Positions 1 through 13,708 of a DNA stretch of 64,000 nucleotides are shown one piece after another (the first letter of the stretch is position 1; each line of letters opens with the position of its first letter). Source of the stretch: Paragorgia papillata (taxonomy: Eukaryota > Cnidaria > Anthozoa > Scleralcyonacea > Coralliidae); the NCBI GenBank assembly GCA_035771165.1, contig JAWNZC010000314.1, forward strand, positions 3,569,001 to 3,633,000, read 5' to 3'. A program made the translations under genes and the position numbers. A model generated the notes under the pieces. The model searched no databases and had not been told where the DNA came from. It was given only the letters and a program-made list of their open reading frames with translations.

Positions 1-1204
1 CATTTGACGAGTTCTTTCAAATGAGACAAACTGTGGACAAACTTAATTTTTATTGCCAATACCCTTTAAAGCCTGGTCGTAATAAGATTTTCGTGTCATA
101 AAATCAGCACCGGTAACTGGTCTAGCCCGCATTATATATGGACAGTCCCGTAGTTTCTCATTCTGGCGAACACCCGACGATCGTATAGGTGCATGGTGTG
201 CAACCAATCCCTTGAGATTCCCCATCCTTCACTCTTCAGGAATTATAATAATAATTCTACTTCTAATCTGCATAGCAGCCAGGTTTGTTTTGGGATGGGG
301 CTTTTTTGGTTGTTTTTTTTTGGCGGGAGGGGAGACGAATTGGGCAGGAGGTTGGAAAACGAGGTGGGTGGGTGGTTGCTACCCAGGCTATTCTTCTGAT
401 AGACTTTGTGGCTGTCACTCGCTGACCAAGTTGAGCGATTTACACTACACTACTGATGTGTATAGAATGACGTTTATATTAGGCTATTAGCTATAGCGAA
501 ACAGTGTCACAGGAAATTTGTCGCCATTAGTTGAAATCGTTGATTGACAGGACCATTGACAGGATGACGGGAAAATCTTTAAATCTTGCAATTTATCGCA
601 AATCGAACTCGTAGAGAAAATAATAGCTACCCGTTTTCCCTTGTTTGGAAAAAAACTACGTCATTCCCGGCATTAATATCGTAGGCGCGTATAAACTCAG
701 CGAGTGAGATAAAAACTGGTGAGATAATAACCGGTTTGATAATGCGCGTGAGATAATAACCGGTTTGACCAGTTTGAAACTGGATTGACTCATCCCACTT
801 TGGCTCATTCGAACTGAGCTATAACAGGCCCGTATTTGAGGTGGGGCAGGGGGGCCATGCCCCCCCTGAAATTTGCTCAGAAATAGTAGTCACTCCCCTC
901 ATGTTCTCGTTGCTTACCTAAACTATCACGATGGTTTAGGATGTTTTACCTAAAACATCACGATGGTTACTGGACTGTTAGCTTACAGTGTCTTACTTAA
1001 TAAGAAAAATACCATGAAATAAAAACATTAGATGTATTCAAATATTTGAAATAATTATGTTGTCTTTTGACTGTTTAAAATGACGTTTCATAACATTCAG
1101 AATTCTTTAGTATATCGTCTCAAAACGCAGGAAATAGTATTTCAGACACTCTTTATTTATTTATTTTTTAGTGTCCTTAACAGTTCGCTATGGGCTTGTA
1201 TAAC
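1..1204. other. unassigned DNA left of the satellite array
   Basis: Apart from the possible exon at 43-225, nothing clearly genic is visible. Around 700-780 the phrase GAGATAATAACCGGTTTG occurs twice in short order. At 848-868 there is a G/C-run palindrome around GGCCATGCC, of a kind often seen at transposon ends. The first recognisable satellite homology begins near 1205. Confidence 0.5.
43..225 (-). CDS. possible 3'-terminal coding exon, unrecognised
   Basis: A 60-codon open frame on the minus strand has a mixed, protein-like composition (for example RARPVTGADF and KSYYDQALKG). It ends in TAA, and an AATAAA signal overlaps its last codons, which would suit the end of a gene transcribed leftward. 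I see no good splice acceptor at its upstream end and recognise no family. It could equally be chance. Confidence 0.2.
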   Translation of the reverse strand: MGNLKGLVAHHAPIRSSGVRQNEKLRDCPYIMRARPVTGADFMTRKSYYDQALKGIGNKN

Positions 1205-1429
1205 TGAGCTGGCTGACTCATTCGAGCTTGATCGGCGGGAAGGAATGTCATAAACGTGTTCCGACAGATTCTGTTGCGATTCTGTTTTAACGTCGAATCT
1301 AGTCGTACTTCCTATGAGAAGATGGTTTTGACCGTTTTGAACTTGTGTAATTTTACTTTGCGCCAGGTTAACCTACTCTCTGTATTTGCGGACAACATTA
1401 ATTAGTCGAGACCGGATAGTGATATGGAT

Positions 1430-1453
1430 GGCAGTCTCTTGTACAAGACTGCC
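1430..1453. other. conserved stem-loop in each satellite unit
   Basis: GGCAGTC and GACTGCC flank a core containing the self-complementary TTGTACAA, so the 24 bases form a near-perfect palindrome with a two-base bulge. The same hairpin is unchanged at 3306-3329, 5187-5210, 7066-7089, 8944-8967 and 10823-10846, and is decayed in the last partial copy near 12703. It could be a cruciform, a protein site or an RNA hairpin; nothing in the sequence decides which. Confidence 0.7.
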
Positions 1454-4400
1454 AAAGTAAATAGAATATGTTCTGGCGCATTCATTCATCGTAGATTCAG
1501 CATTTCGCTTCGACTTATTTTTCTATTTGGTTCATGAACTCGATTCGGGCGTTATTTCGTATATCTTATCACTTATATCGTGGAGTTTTTACTTTAACAG
1601 CACAAACAGAGTCAGATTTGAAAGCGCCATGCAGTGCGAATATCGCAATGGTATATGTTCGAAGTGGCCTAGCTACGTTTCTACTAAAGTATCGTGCAAT
1701 TACCTGTTTCTTGCTTTCTTCATCGTTTGACGACATCTTTTTACGTTCTATTTATTCTCTCAATACAAAATTGCACGAAATTTATACTACATCTAAACTA
1801 CCTTTGCGTTCGCACCGGATTATATAAGCCATATTTTAAAAAGTTTGTTAAACTGAACGATAAAGCGAAGACGAAAAGAACTGAGAATGCCAAGCGCGCA
1901 AGGGAATCTGGGTAGACGAAAATAAATTTTGCCATAGGGAATCATGGGTAATTTTATCAGGCACTTTATTTATTATTTGTCTGTCGCCGAGTACACGTCT
2001 CCGTTGAGAAACTGATTTATACCTCACTTGAATGATGTTTATAAGCGAACCATATTCCTAAATAGCGAGTTCAAATATCTCGCTTCTTTTGTGGTGCATT
2101 CGAGGGCATCGTTTAAATCTGTTAAAAAACCTTTTTCTTTAGTCGAGAGTAGTGGCAGATTATCCTCAGTAATTAATCAACTATTTTCACAAAATCCACA
2201 CTACATCTAAATTTGCACTGTATTATTGCTCACGTTTTATGTACATCATGTTTTGCATCAACTTTTATATTGTCATTCAAGCCGTATAGGACTGACTGAA
2301 TGAGATCTAGGGTTAAGACTGATACACCTCGCAAAAATCCTAGCAAAATGTCTGTATTCAATATTCGAATCGTCTTTGCTTTTTGTTTGGTCACGGCTTA
2401 CCCGTCAGCTCAATTTTCTTAATGAATATTTCGCTAGCGGTCATGGGTAATTTTAGTTAGGGCTTAATTTGATCATTTATCTTTTGTCAGTGGTCGAGTG
2501 CACGTCTCCGTCACAACAGGTTATGTATCAGTATGATAGGCAAAGACTACAACTGTTTAGTATATAGGCAGGAATAACAAGAGGATAGTTCTTCGTATGT
2601 ATTTAAAACTTTGCATGAACAACGAAATGTGGATTGATATATAGCATCTTGAGTCCTGTAGTTGTCTGCTATACCATGTTGTGGTTAAGTGCTTGGTTTA
2701 TATATTTGTCGGTATTTGTCTTTTTCAGTTCATTCTCAGTCGCAGTGAGTGACCTCGCAATCGCGATTGTGATTCCCATCATGTTGTTTCTCTTTTGGCT
2801 TATGTCTTCTGTGATTCCTTAAGCGATTATTTCAGTTTCTTTGTTCGTGGTGTTTTCCTCAAGTGTTCTGGTGGTATCGATATGCATCGTTTATCAAAAG
2901 ACAGGTCACACAAGCATATCAATAACCCGAGCCATTTAATATATTTTACAAACCACTGAAGTGTTTGGCCGTTTGAATGTTGCGCTTACAAAATTACAAT
3001 TGGTTACTAGCGAACCGTCAGTGTTTAAGTCGCGTCGATTATCAAGAAAATTTTGAGTTTCATCGAGTCGGAAATAGCTGGCTGGCTCAGTCGAGCTGGC
3101 TTATCGGCGGGAATGTCATAAATGCGTTCGACAGATTCTGTTGCGATTATGTTTCAACGTCGAATCTATTCGTACTTCGTATGAAAAAAGCTTTTCTAAT
3201 CCATGGTTTTGTCAGCTTTGAACTTGTGTACATTTAGTTTGCACCAGGTTATTAAACCTACTCACTGTATTTGCGAACAACATTCGTCGAGAAAGGTAGT
3301 GATATGGCAGTCTCTTGTACAAGACTGCCAAAGTAAATAGAATATGTTCTGGCGCATTCATTCATCGTAGATTCAGCATTTCGCTTCGAATTATTTTTCT
3401 ATTTGGTTCATGAACTCGATTCGGGCGTTATTTCGTATATCTTATCACTTACATCGTGGAGTCAGTTTTCCTTTAACAGCACAAACAGAGTCAGATTTGA
3501 AAACGCCATGCAGTGCGAATATCGCAATGGTATATGTTCGAAGTGGCCTAGCTACGTTTCTACTAAAGTATCGTGCAATTACCTGTTTCTTGCTTTCTTC
3601 ATCGTTTGACGACATCTTTTTACGTTCTATTTATTCTCACAATACAAAATTGCACGACATTTATATACTACATCTAAACTACCTTTGCGTTCGCACCGGA
3701 TTATATAAGCCATATTTTAAAAAGTTTGTTAAACTGAACGATAAAGCGAAGACGAAAAGAACTGAGAATGCCAAGCGCGCAAGGGAATCTGGGTAGACGA
3801 AAATAAATTTTGCCATAGGGAATCATGGGTAATTTTATCAGGCACTTTATTTATTATTTGTCTGTCGCCGAGTACACGTCTCCGTTGAGAAACTGATTTA
3901 TACCTCACTTGAATGATGTTTATAAGCGAACCATATTCCTAAATAGCGAGTTCAAATATCTCGCTTCTTTTGTGGTGCATTCGAGGGCATCGTTTAAATC
4001 TGTTAAAAAACCTTTTTCTTTAGTCGAGAGTAGTGGCAGATTATCCTCAGTAATTAATCAACTATTTTCACAAAATCCACACTACATCTAAATTTGCACT
4101 GTATTATTGCTCACGTTTTATGTACATCATGTTTTGCATCAACTTTTATATTGTCATTCAAGCCGTATAGGACTGACTGAATGAGATCTAGGGTTAAGAC
4201 TGATACACCTCGCAAAAATCCTAGCAAAATGTCTGTATTCAATATTCGAATCGTCTTTGCTTTTTGTTTGGTCACGGCTTACCCGTCAGCTCAATTTTCT
4301 TAATGAATATTTCGCTAGCGGTCATGGGTAATTTTAGTTAGGGCTTAATTTGATCATTTATCTTTTGTCAGTGGTCGAGTGCACGTCTCCGTCACAACAG

Positions 4401-7400
4401 GTTATGTATCAGTATGATAGGCAAAGACTACAACTGTTTAGTATATAGGCAGGAATAACAAGAGGATAGTTCTTCGTATGTATTTAAAACTTTGCATGAA
4501 CAACGAAATGTGGATTGATATATAGCATCTTGAGTCCTGTAGTTGTCTGCTATACCATGTTGTGGTTAAGTGCTTGGTTTATATATTTGTCGGTATTTGT
4601 CTTTTTCAGTTCATTCTCAGTCGCAGTGAGTGACCTCGCAATCGCGATTGTGATTCCCATCATGTTGTTTCTCTTTTGGCTTATGTCTTCTGTGATTCCT
4701 TAAGCGATTATTTCAGTTTCTTTGTTCGTGGTGTTTTCCTCAAGTGTTCTGGTGGTATCGATATGCATCGTTTATCAAAAGACAGGTCACACAAGCATAT
4801 CAATAACCCGAGCCATTTAATATATTTTACAAACCACTGAAGTGTTTGGCCGTTTGAATGTTGCGCTTACAAAATTACAATTGGTTACTAGCGAACCGTC
4901 AGTGTTTAAGTCGCGTCGATTATCAAGAAAATTTTGAGTTTCATCGAGTCGGAAATAGCTGGCTGGCTCAGTCGAGCTGGCTTATCGGCGGGAATGTCAT
5001 AAATGCGTTCGACAGATTCTGTTGCGATTATGTTTCAACGTCGAATCTATTCGTACTTCGTATGAGAAAAGCTTTTCTAATCCATGGTTTTGTCAGCTTT
5101 GAACTTGTGTACATTTAGTTTGCGCCAGGTTATTAAACCTACTCACTGTATTTGCGAACAACATTCGTCGAGAAAGGTAGTGATATGGCAGTCTCTTGTA
5201 CAAGACTGCCAAAGTAAATAGAATATGTTCTGGCGCATTCATTCATCGTAGATTCAGCATTTCGCTTCGAATTATTTTTCTATTTGGTTCATGAACTCGA
5301 TTCGGGCGTTATTTCGTATATCTTATCACTTACATCGTGGAGTCAGTTTTCCTTTAACAGCACAAACAGAGTCAGATTTGAAAACGCCATGCAGTGCGAA
5401 TATCGCAATGGTATATGTTCGAAGTGGCCTAGCTACGTTTCTACTAAAGTATCGTGCAATTACCTGTTTCTTGCTTTCTTCATCGTTTGACGACATCTTT
5501 TTACGTTCTATTTATTCTCACAATACAAAATTGCACGACATTTATACTACATCTAAACTACCTTTGCGTTCGCACCGGATTATATAAGCCATATTTTAAA
5601 AAGTTTGTTAAACTGAACGATAAAGCGAAGACGAAAAGAACTGAGAATGCCAAGCGCGCAAGGGAATCTGGGTAGACGAAAATAAATTTTGCCATAGGGA
5701 ATCATGGGTAATTTTATCAGGCACTTTATTTATTATTTGTCTGTCGCCGAGTACACGTCTCCGTTGAGAAACTGATTTATACCTCACTTGAATGATGTTT
5801 ATAAGCGAACCATATTCCTAAATAGCGAGTTCAAATATCTCGCTTCTTTTGTGGTGCATTCGAGGGCATCGTTTAAATCTGTTAAAAAACCTTTTTCTTT
5901 AGTCGAGAGTAGTGGCAGATTATCCTCAGTAATTAATCAACTATTTTCACAAAATCCACACTACATCTAAATTTGCACTGTATTATTGCTCACGTTTTAT
6001 GTACATCATGTTTTGCATCAACTTTTATATTGTCATTCAAGCCGTATAGGACTGACTGAATGAGATCTAGGGTTAAGACTGATACACCTCGCAAAAATCC
6101 TAGCAAAATGTCTGTATTCAATATTCGAATCGTCTTTGCTTTTTGTTTGGTCACGGCTTACCCGTCAGCTCAATTTTCTTAATGAATATTTCGCTAGCGG
6201 TCATGGGTAATTTTAGTTAGGGCTTAATTTGATCATTTATCTTTTGTCAGTGGTCGAGTGCACGTCTCCGTCACAACAGGTTATGTATCAGTATGATAGG
6301 CAAAGACTACAACTGTTTAGTATATAGGCAGGAATAACAAGAGGATAGTTCTTCGTATGTATTTAAAACTTTGCATGAACAACGAAATGTGGATTGATAT
6401 ATAGCATCTTGAGTCCTGTAGTTGTCTGCTATACCATGTTGTGGTTAAGTGCTTGGTTTATATATTTGTCGGTATTTGTCTTTTTCAGTTCATTCTCAGT
6501 CGCAGTGAGTGACCTCGCAATCGCGATTGTGATTCCCATCATGTTGTTTCTCTTTTGGCTTATGTCTTCTGTGATTCCTTAAGCGATTATTTCAGTTTCT
6601 TTGTTCGTGGTGTTTTCCTCAAGTGTTCTGGTGGTATCGATATGCATCGTTTATCAAAAGACAGGTCACACAAGCATATCAATAACCCGAGCCATTTAAT
6701 ATATTTTACAAACCACTGAAGTGTTTGGCCGTTTGAATGTTGCGCTTACAAAATTACAATTGGTTACTAGCGAACCGTCAGTGTTTAAGTCGCGTCGATT
6801 ATCAAGAAAATTTTGAGTTTCATCGAGTCGGAAATAGCTGGCTGGCTCAGTCGAGCTGGCTTATCGGCGGGAATGTCATAAATGCGTTCGACAGATTCTG
6901 TTGCGATTATGTTTCAACGTCGAATCTATTCGTACTTCGTATGAGAAAAGCTTTTCTAATCCATGGTTTTGTCAGCTTTGAACTTGTGTACATTTAGTTT
7001 GCGCCAGGTTATTAAACCTACTCACTGTATTTGCGAACAACATTCGTCGAGAAAGGTAGTGATATGGCAGTCTCTTGTACAAGACTGCCAAAGTAAATAG
7101 AATATGTTCTGGCGCATTCATTCATCGTAGATTCAGCATTTCGCTTCGAATTATTTTTCTATTTGGTTCATGAACTCGATTCGGGCGTTATTTCGTATAT
7201 CTTATCACTTACATCGTGGAGTCAGTTTTCCTTTAACAGCACAAACAGAGTCAGATTTGAAAACGCCATGCAGTGCGAATATCGCAATGGTATATGTTCG
7301 AAGTGGCCTAGCTACGTTTCTACTAAAGTATCGTGCAATTACCTGTTTCTTGCTTTCTTCATCGTTTGACGACATCTTTTTACGTTCTATTTATTCTCAC

Positions 7401-10110
7401 AATACAAAATTGCACGACATTTATACTACATCTAAACTACCTTTGCGTTCGCACCGGATTATATAAGCCATATTTTAAAAAGTTTGTTAAACTGAACGAT
7501 AAAGCGAAGACGAAAAGAACTGAGAATGCCAAGCGCGCAAGGGAATCTGGGTAGACGAAAATAAATTTTGCCATAGGGAATCATGGGTAATTTTATCAGG
7601 CACTTTATTTATTATTTGTCTGTCGCCGAGTACACGTCTCCGTTGAGAAACTGATTTATACCTCACTTGAATGATGTTTATAAGCGAACCATATTCCTAA
7701 ATAGCGAGTTCAAATATCTCGCTGCTTTTGTGCTGCATTCGAGGGCATCGTTTAAATCTGTTAAAAAACCTTTTTCTTCAGTCGAGAGTAGCTGCAGATT
7801 ATCCTCAGTAATTAATCAACTATTTTCACAAAATCCACACTACATCTAAATTTGCACTGTATATTGCTCACGTTTTATGTACATCATGTTTTGCATCAAC
7901 TTTTATATTGTCATTCAAGCCGTATAGGACTGACTGAATGAGATCTAGGGTTAAGACTGATACACCTCGCAAAAATCCTAGCAAAATGTCTGTATTCAAT
8001 ATTCGAATCGTCTTTGCTTTTTGTTTGGTCACGGCTTACCCGTCAGCTCAATTTTCTTAATGAATATTTCGCTAGCGGTCATGGGTAATTTTAGTTAGGG
8101 CTTAATTTGATCATTTATCTTTTGTCAGTGGTCGAGTGCACGTCTCCGTCACAACAGGTTATGTATCAGTATGATAGGCAAAGACTACAACTGTTTAGTA
8201 TATAGGCAGGAATAACAAGAGGATAGTTCTTCGTATGTATTTAAAACTTTGCATGAACAACGAAATGTGGATTGATATATAGCATCTTGAGTCCTGTAGT
8301 TGTCTGCTATACCATGTTGTGGTTAAGTGCTTGGTTTATATATTTGTCGGTATTTGTCTTTTTCAGTTCATTCTCAGTCGCAGTGAGTGACCTCGCAATC
8401 GCGATTGTGATTCCCATCATGTTGTTTCTCTTTTGGCTTATGTCTTCTGTGATTCCTTAAGCGATTATTTCAGTTTCTTTGTTCGTGGTGTTTTCCTCAA
8501 GTGTTCTGGTGGTATCGATATGCATCGTTTATCAAAAGACAGGTCACACAAGCATATCAATAACCCGAGCCATTTAATATATTTTACAAACCACTGAAGT
8601 GTTTGGCCATTTGAATGTTGCGCTTACAAAATTACAATTGGTTACTAGCGAACCGTCAGTGTTTAAGTCGCGTCGATTATCAAGAAAATTTTGAGTTTCA
8701 TCGAGTCGGAAATAGCTGGCTGGCTCAGTCGAGCTGGCTTATCGGCGGGAATGTCATAAATGCGTTCGACAGATTCTGTTGCGATTATGTTTCAACGTCG
8801 AATCTATTCGTACTTCGTATGAGAAAAGCTTTTCTAATCCATGGTTTTGTCAGCTTTGAACTTGTGTACATTTAGTTTGCACCAGGTTATTAAACCTACT
8901 CACTGTATTTGCGAACAACATTCGTCGAGAAAGGTAGTGATATGGCAGTCTCTTGTACAAGACTGCCAAAGTAAATAGAATATGTTCTGGCGCATTCATT
9001 CATCGTAGATTCAGCATTTCGCTTCGAATTATTTTTCTATTTGGTTCATGAACTCGATTCGGGCGTTATTTCGTATATCTTATCACTTACATCGTGGAGT
9101 CAGTTTTCCTTTAACAGCACAAACAGAGTCAGATTTGAAAACGCCATGCAGTGCGAATATCGCAATGGTATATGTTCGAAGTGGCCTAGCTACGTTTCTA
9201 CTAAAGTATCGTGCAATTACCTGTTTCTTGCTTTCTTCATCGTTTGACGACATCTTTTTACGTTCTATTTATTCTCACAATACAAAATTGCACGACATTT
9301 ATACTACATCTAAACTACCTTTGCGTTCGCACCGGATTATATAAGCCATATTTTAAAAAGTTTGTTAAACTGAACGATAAAGCGAAGACGAAAAGAACTG
9401 AGAATGCCAAGCGCGCAAGGGAATCTGGGTAGACGAAAATAAATTTTGCCATAGGGAATCATGGGTAATTTTATCAGGCACTTTATTTATTATTTGTCTG
9501 TCGCCAAGTACACGTCTCCGTTGAGAAACTGATTTATACCTCACTTGAATGATGTTTATAAGCGAACCATATTCCTAAATAGCGAGTTCAAATATCTCGC
9601 TGCTTTTGTGCTGCATTCGAGGGCATCGTTTAAATCTGTTAAAAAACCTTTTTCTTCAGTCGAGAGTAGCTGCAGATTATCCTCAGTAATTAATCAACTA
9701 TTTTCACAAAATCCACACTACATCTAAATTTGCACTGTATATTGCTCACGTTTTATGTACATCATGTTTTGCATCAACTTTTATATTGTCATTCAATCAG
9801 TAGGACTGACTGAATGAAGTCTAGAGTCAAGACTGATACACCTCGCAAAAATTCTAGCAAAATGTCTGTATTCAATATTCGAATCGTCTTTGCTTTTTGT
9901 TTGGTCACGGCTTACCCGTCAGCTCAATTTTCTTAATGAATATTTCGCTAGCGGTCATGGGTAATTTTAGTTAGGGCTTAATTTGATCATTTATCTTTTG
10001 TCAGTGGTCGAGTGCACGTCTCCGTCACAACATGTTATGTATCAGTATGATAGGCAAAGACTACAACTGTTTAGTATATAGGCAGGAATAACAAGAGGAT
10101 AGTTCTTCGT

Positions 10111-10338
10111 ATGTATTTAAAACTTTGCATGAACAACGAAATGTGGATTGATATATATAGCATCTTGAGTCCTGTAGTTGTCTGCTATACCATGTTGTGG
10201 TTAAGTGCTTGGTTTATATATTTGTCGGTATTTGTCTTTTTCAGTTCATTCTCAGTCGCAGTGAGTGACCTCGCAATCGCGATTGTGATTCCCATCATGT
10301 TGTTTCTCTTTTGGCTTATGTCTTCTGTGATTCCTTAA
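10111..10338 (+). other. hydrophobic 75-codon open frame in one satellite copy
   Basis: Only in this copy does an ATG run in frame into a strongly hydrophobic stretch (IYSILSPVVV to LFWLMSSVIP) that could form two membrane helices. In the other copies a two-base difference just upstream (GATATATAG against GATATATATAG) puts a stop in the frame, so the stretch has no ATG there. T-rich DNA readily gives such peptides. I regard it as probably non-coding. Confidence 0.2.
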
Positions 10339-13242
10339 GCGATTATTTCAGTTTCTTTGTTCGTGGTGTTTTCCTCAAGTGTTCTGGTGGTATCGATATG
10401 CATCGTTTATCAAAAGACAGTTCAAACAAGCATATCAATAACCCGAGCCATTTAATATATTTTACAAACCACTGAAGTGTTTGGCCGTTTGAATGTTGCG
10501 CTTACAAAATTACAATTGGTTACTAGCGAACCGTCACTGTTTAAGTCGCGTCGATTATCAAGAAAATGTTGAGTTTTCATCGTGTCGGAAATAGCTGGCT
10601 GGCTCAGTCGAGCTGGCTTATCGGCGGGAATGTCATAAATGTGTTCGACAGATTCTGTTGCGATTATGTTTCAACGTCGAATCTATTCGTACTTCGTATG
10701 AGAAAAGCTTTTCTAATCCATGGTTTTGTCAGCTTTGAACTTGTGTACATTTAGTTTGCGCCAGGTTATTAAACCTACTCACTGTATTTGCGAACAACAT
10801 TCGTCGAGAAAGGTAGTGATATGGCAGTCTCTTGTACAAGACTGCCAAAGTAAATAGAATATGTTCTGGCGCATTCATTCATCGTAGATTCAGCATTTCG
10901 CTTCGAATTATTTTTCTATTTGGTTCATGAACTCGATTCGGGCGTTATTTCGTATATCTTATCACTTATATCGTGGAGTCAGTTTTCCTTTAACAGCACA
11001 AACAGAGTCAGATTTGAAAACGCCATGCAGTGCGAATATCGCAATGGTATATGTTCGAAGTGGCCTAGCTACGTTTCTACTAAAGTATTGTGCAATTACC
11101 TGTTTCTTGCTTTCTTCATCGTTTGACGACATCTTTTTACTTCTATTTATTCTCTCAATACAAAATTGCACGAAATTTATACTACATCTAAACTACCTTT
11201 GCGTTCGCACCGGATTATATAAGCCATATTTTAAAAAGTTTGTTAAACTGAACGATTGCGAAGACGAAAAGAACTGAGAATGCCAAGCGCGCAAGGGAAT
11301 CTGGGTAGACGAAAATAAATTTTGCCATAGGGAATCATGGGTAATTTTATCAGGCACTTTATTTATTATTTGTCTGTCGCCGAGTACACGTCTCCGTTGA
11401 GAAACTGATTTATACCTCACTTGAATGATGTTTATAAGCGAACCATATTCCTAAATAGCGAGTTCAAATATATCGCTGCTTTTGTGGTGCATTCGAAGGC
11501 ATCGTTTAAATCTGTTAAAAAACCTTTTTCTTCAGTCGAGAGTAGCTGCAGAGTATCCTCAGTAATTAATCAACTATTTTCACAAAATCCACACTACATC
11601 TTAATTTGCACTGTATATTGCTCACGTTTTATAATGTACGGCATGTTTTGCATCAACGTTTATATTGTCATTCAAGCAGTAGGACTGACTGAATGAAGTC
11701 TAGAGTCAAGACTGATACACCTCGCAAAAATTCTAGCAAAGTGTCTGTATTCAATATTCGAATCGTCTTTGCTTTTTGTTTGGTCACCGCTTGCACGTCA
11801 GTTCAATTTTCTTAATGAATATTTCGCTAGCGGTCATGGGTAATTTTAGTTGGGGCTTCATTTGATCATTTATCTTTTGTCAGTGGTCGAGTGCACGTCT
11901 CCGTCACAACAGGTTATGTATCAGTATGGTAGGCAAAGATTACAACTGTATAGTATATAGGCAGGAATAACAAGAGGATATAGGTCTTCGTATATATTTA
12001 AAACTTTGCATGAACAACGAAATGTGTATTGATATAGCATCTTGAGTCCTGTAGTTGTGTGCTACGCCATGTTGTCCTTGAGTGCTTGGTTTATATATTT
12101 GTCGGTATTTGTCTTTTTCAGTTCATTCTCAGTCGCAGTGAGTGACCTCGCAATCGCGATTGTGATTCCCATTATGTTGTTTCTCTTTTGGCTTATGTCT
12201 TCTGTGATTCCTTAAGCGATTATTTCAGTTTCTTTGTTCGTGGTTATTTCCTCAAGTGTTCTGGTGGTATCGATATGCATCGTGTATCAAAAGACAGGTC
12301 ACACAAGCATATCAATAACCCGAGCCATTTAATATATTTTACAAACCACTGAAGTGTTTGGCTATTTGAATGTTGCGCTTACAAAATTACAATTGGTTAC
12401 TAGCGAACAGTCACTGTTTAAGTCGCGTCGATTATCAGGAAAATTTTGAGTTTTCATCGTCTCGGAAATAGCTGGCTGGCTCAGTCGAGCTGGCTTATCG
12501 GCGGGAAGGAATGTCATAAATGTGTTCGACAGATGCTGTTGCGATTATGTTTCAACGTGGAATCTATTCGTACTTCGTATGAGAAAAGCTTTTCTAATCC
12601 ATGGTTTTGTCAGCTTTGAACTTGTGTACATTTAGTTTGCGCCAGGTTATTAAACCTACTCACTGTATTTGCGAACAACATTCGTCGAGAAAAGTAGTGT
12701 ATGGCGATCTCTTTGTTCAAGACTACCAAAGTAAATAGAATATGTTCTGGCGCATTCATATTCATCGTAGATTCAGCATTTCGCTTCGAATTATTGGTTC
12801 ATGAACTCGATTCGGACGTTATTTCGTAAATCTTATCACTTACATCGTGGAGTTTTTACTTTAACAGCACAGAGTCAGATTTGAAAGCGTCATGCAGTCG
12901 TGCGAATATCGCAATGGTATAAGCGCTTCGAAGTGACCTAGCTACATTTCTACTAAAGTATCGTGCAATTACCTGTTTCTTGCTTTCTTCATCGTTTGAC
13001 AACATCTTTTTACGTTCTATTTATTTTCAACACAAAATTGCACGGAATTCACACTACATCTAAACTACCTTTGCATTCGCACCGGATTATATAAACCATG
13101 TTTTAAAAAGTTTGTTAAACCGTTTAAACTGAGCTATAAAGCGAAGACGAAATTAAAAGAACTGAGAATGCCAAGCACGCAAATGGGTAGACGAAAATAA
13201 ATTTTACCGCAGGGAATCATATATTACGGTGGCCCATATACG

Positions 13243-13591
13243 CAATGCACAAATAAATTTCCCAATGCACAACAATATTTCGCCAGTGCACAACAATATT
13301 TCTCAGTGCACAACAATATTCTGCCAATGCACAACAATATTTCGCCAGTGCACAACAATATTTCGCCAGTACACAACAATATTTTGCCAGTGCACAACAA
13401 TATTTTGCCAGTGCGCAACAATATTTTGCCAATGCACAACAATATTTCGCCAGTGCGCAACAATATTCTGCCAGTGCACAACAATATTTTGCCAGTGCAC
13501 GACAATATTTTGCCAGTGCACTACAATATTTCGTCAGTGCACAACAATATATTGCCAGTTCACAAAATAATTTGTCAGTAAATATAGGCAT
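13243..13591. repeat. M block 1, right arm only
   Basis: Only the GCCAGTGCACAACAATATT-oriented half is present, so the array begins inside an M palindrome. The first units next to the satellite are degenerate. Confidence 0.9.
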
Positions 13592-13708
13592 GACTTAGCT
13601 AGCTATGACTTGTGTACGCGTTAAAAGGTATGCCGTAGCGGCTCTTGTTACATTATCACAGTGGATAGCGCGTGCTATTGCATAAAATAATTTACCAACA
13701 AGTTTAAA

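Larger units (their letters stand above)
1205..13222. repeat. tandem satellite, ~1,880-bp unit, about 6.4 copies
   Basis: A landmark hairpin recurs at 1430, 3306, 5187, 7066, 8944 and 10823, with a decayed copy near 12703, giving periods of 1,876 to 1,881 bp. Copies two to five differ by only scattered bases and small indels. The first and last copies carry many more changes and the ends are partial, as expected when unequal crossing-over homogenises the centre of an array. Inside each unit a block near 1945 (ATGGGTAATTTTA followed by GTACACGTCTCCGT) is repeated about 500 bp later in diverged form, so the unit grew from a shorter one. Short open frames recur but most lack an ATG start and shift between copies. 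I see no rRNA, histone or snRNA gene in it. Confidence 0.93.

Noticed and set aside
1527..11126. Recurring 60-128-codon frames in the satellite, such as MVHELDSG and MNDVYKRT types
   Set aside because: Those I checked lack an ATG start or change length by indels between near-identical copies, and none resembles a known family.
1205..13222. rRNA, 5S, histone or snRNA gene cluster as the nature of the 1.88-kb unit
   Set aside because: The unit length would suit such clusters, but I found no matching conserved motifs on either strand.
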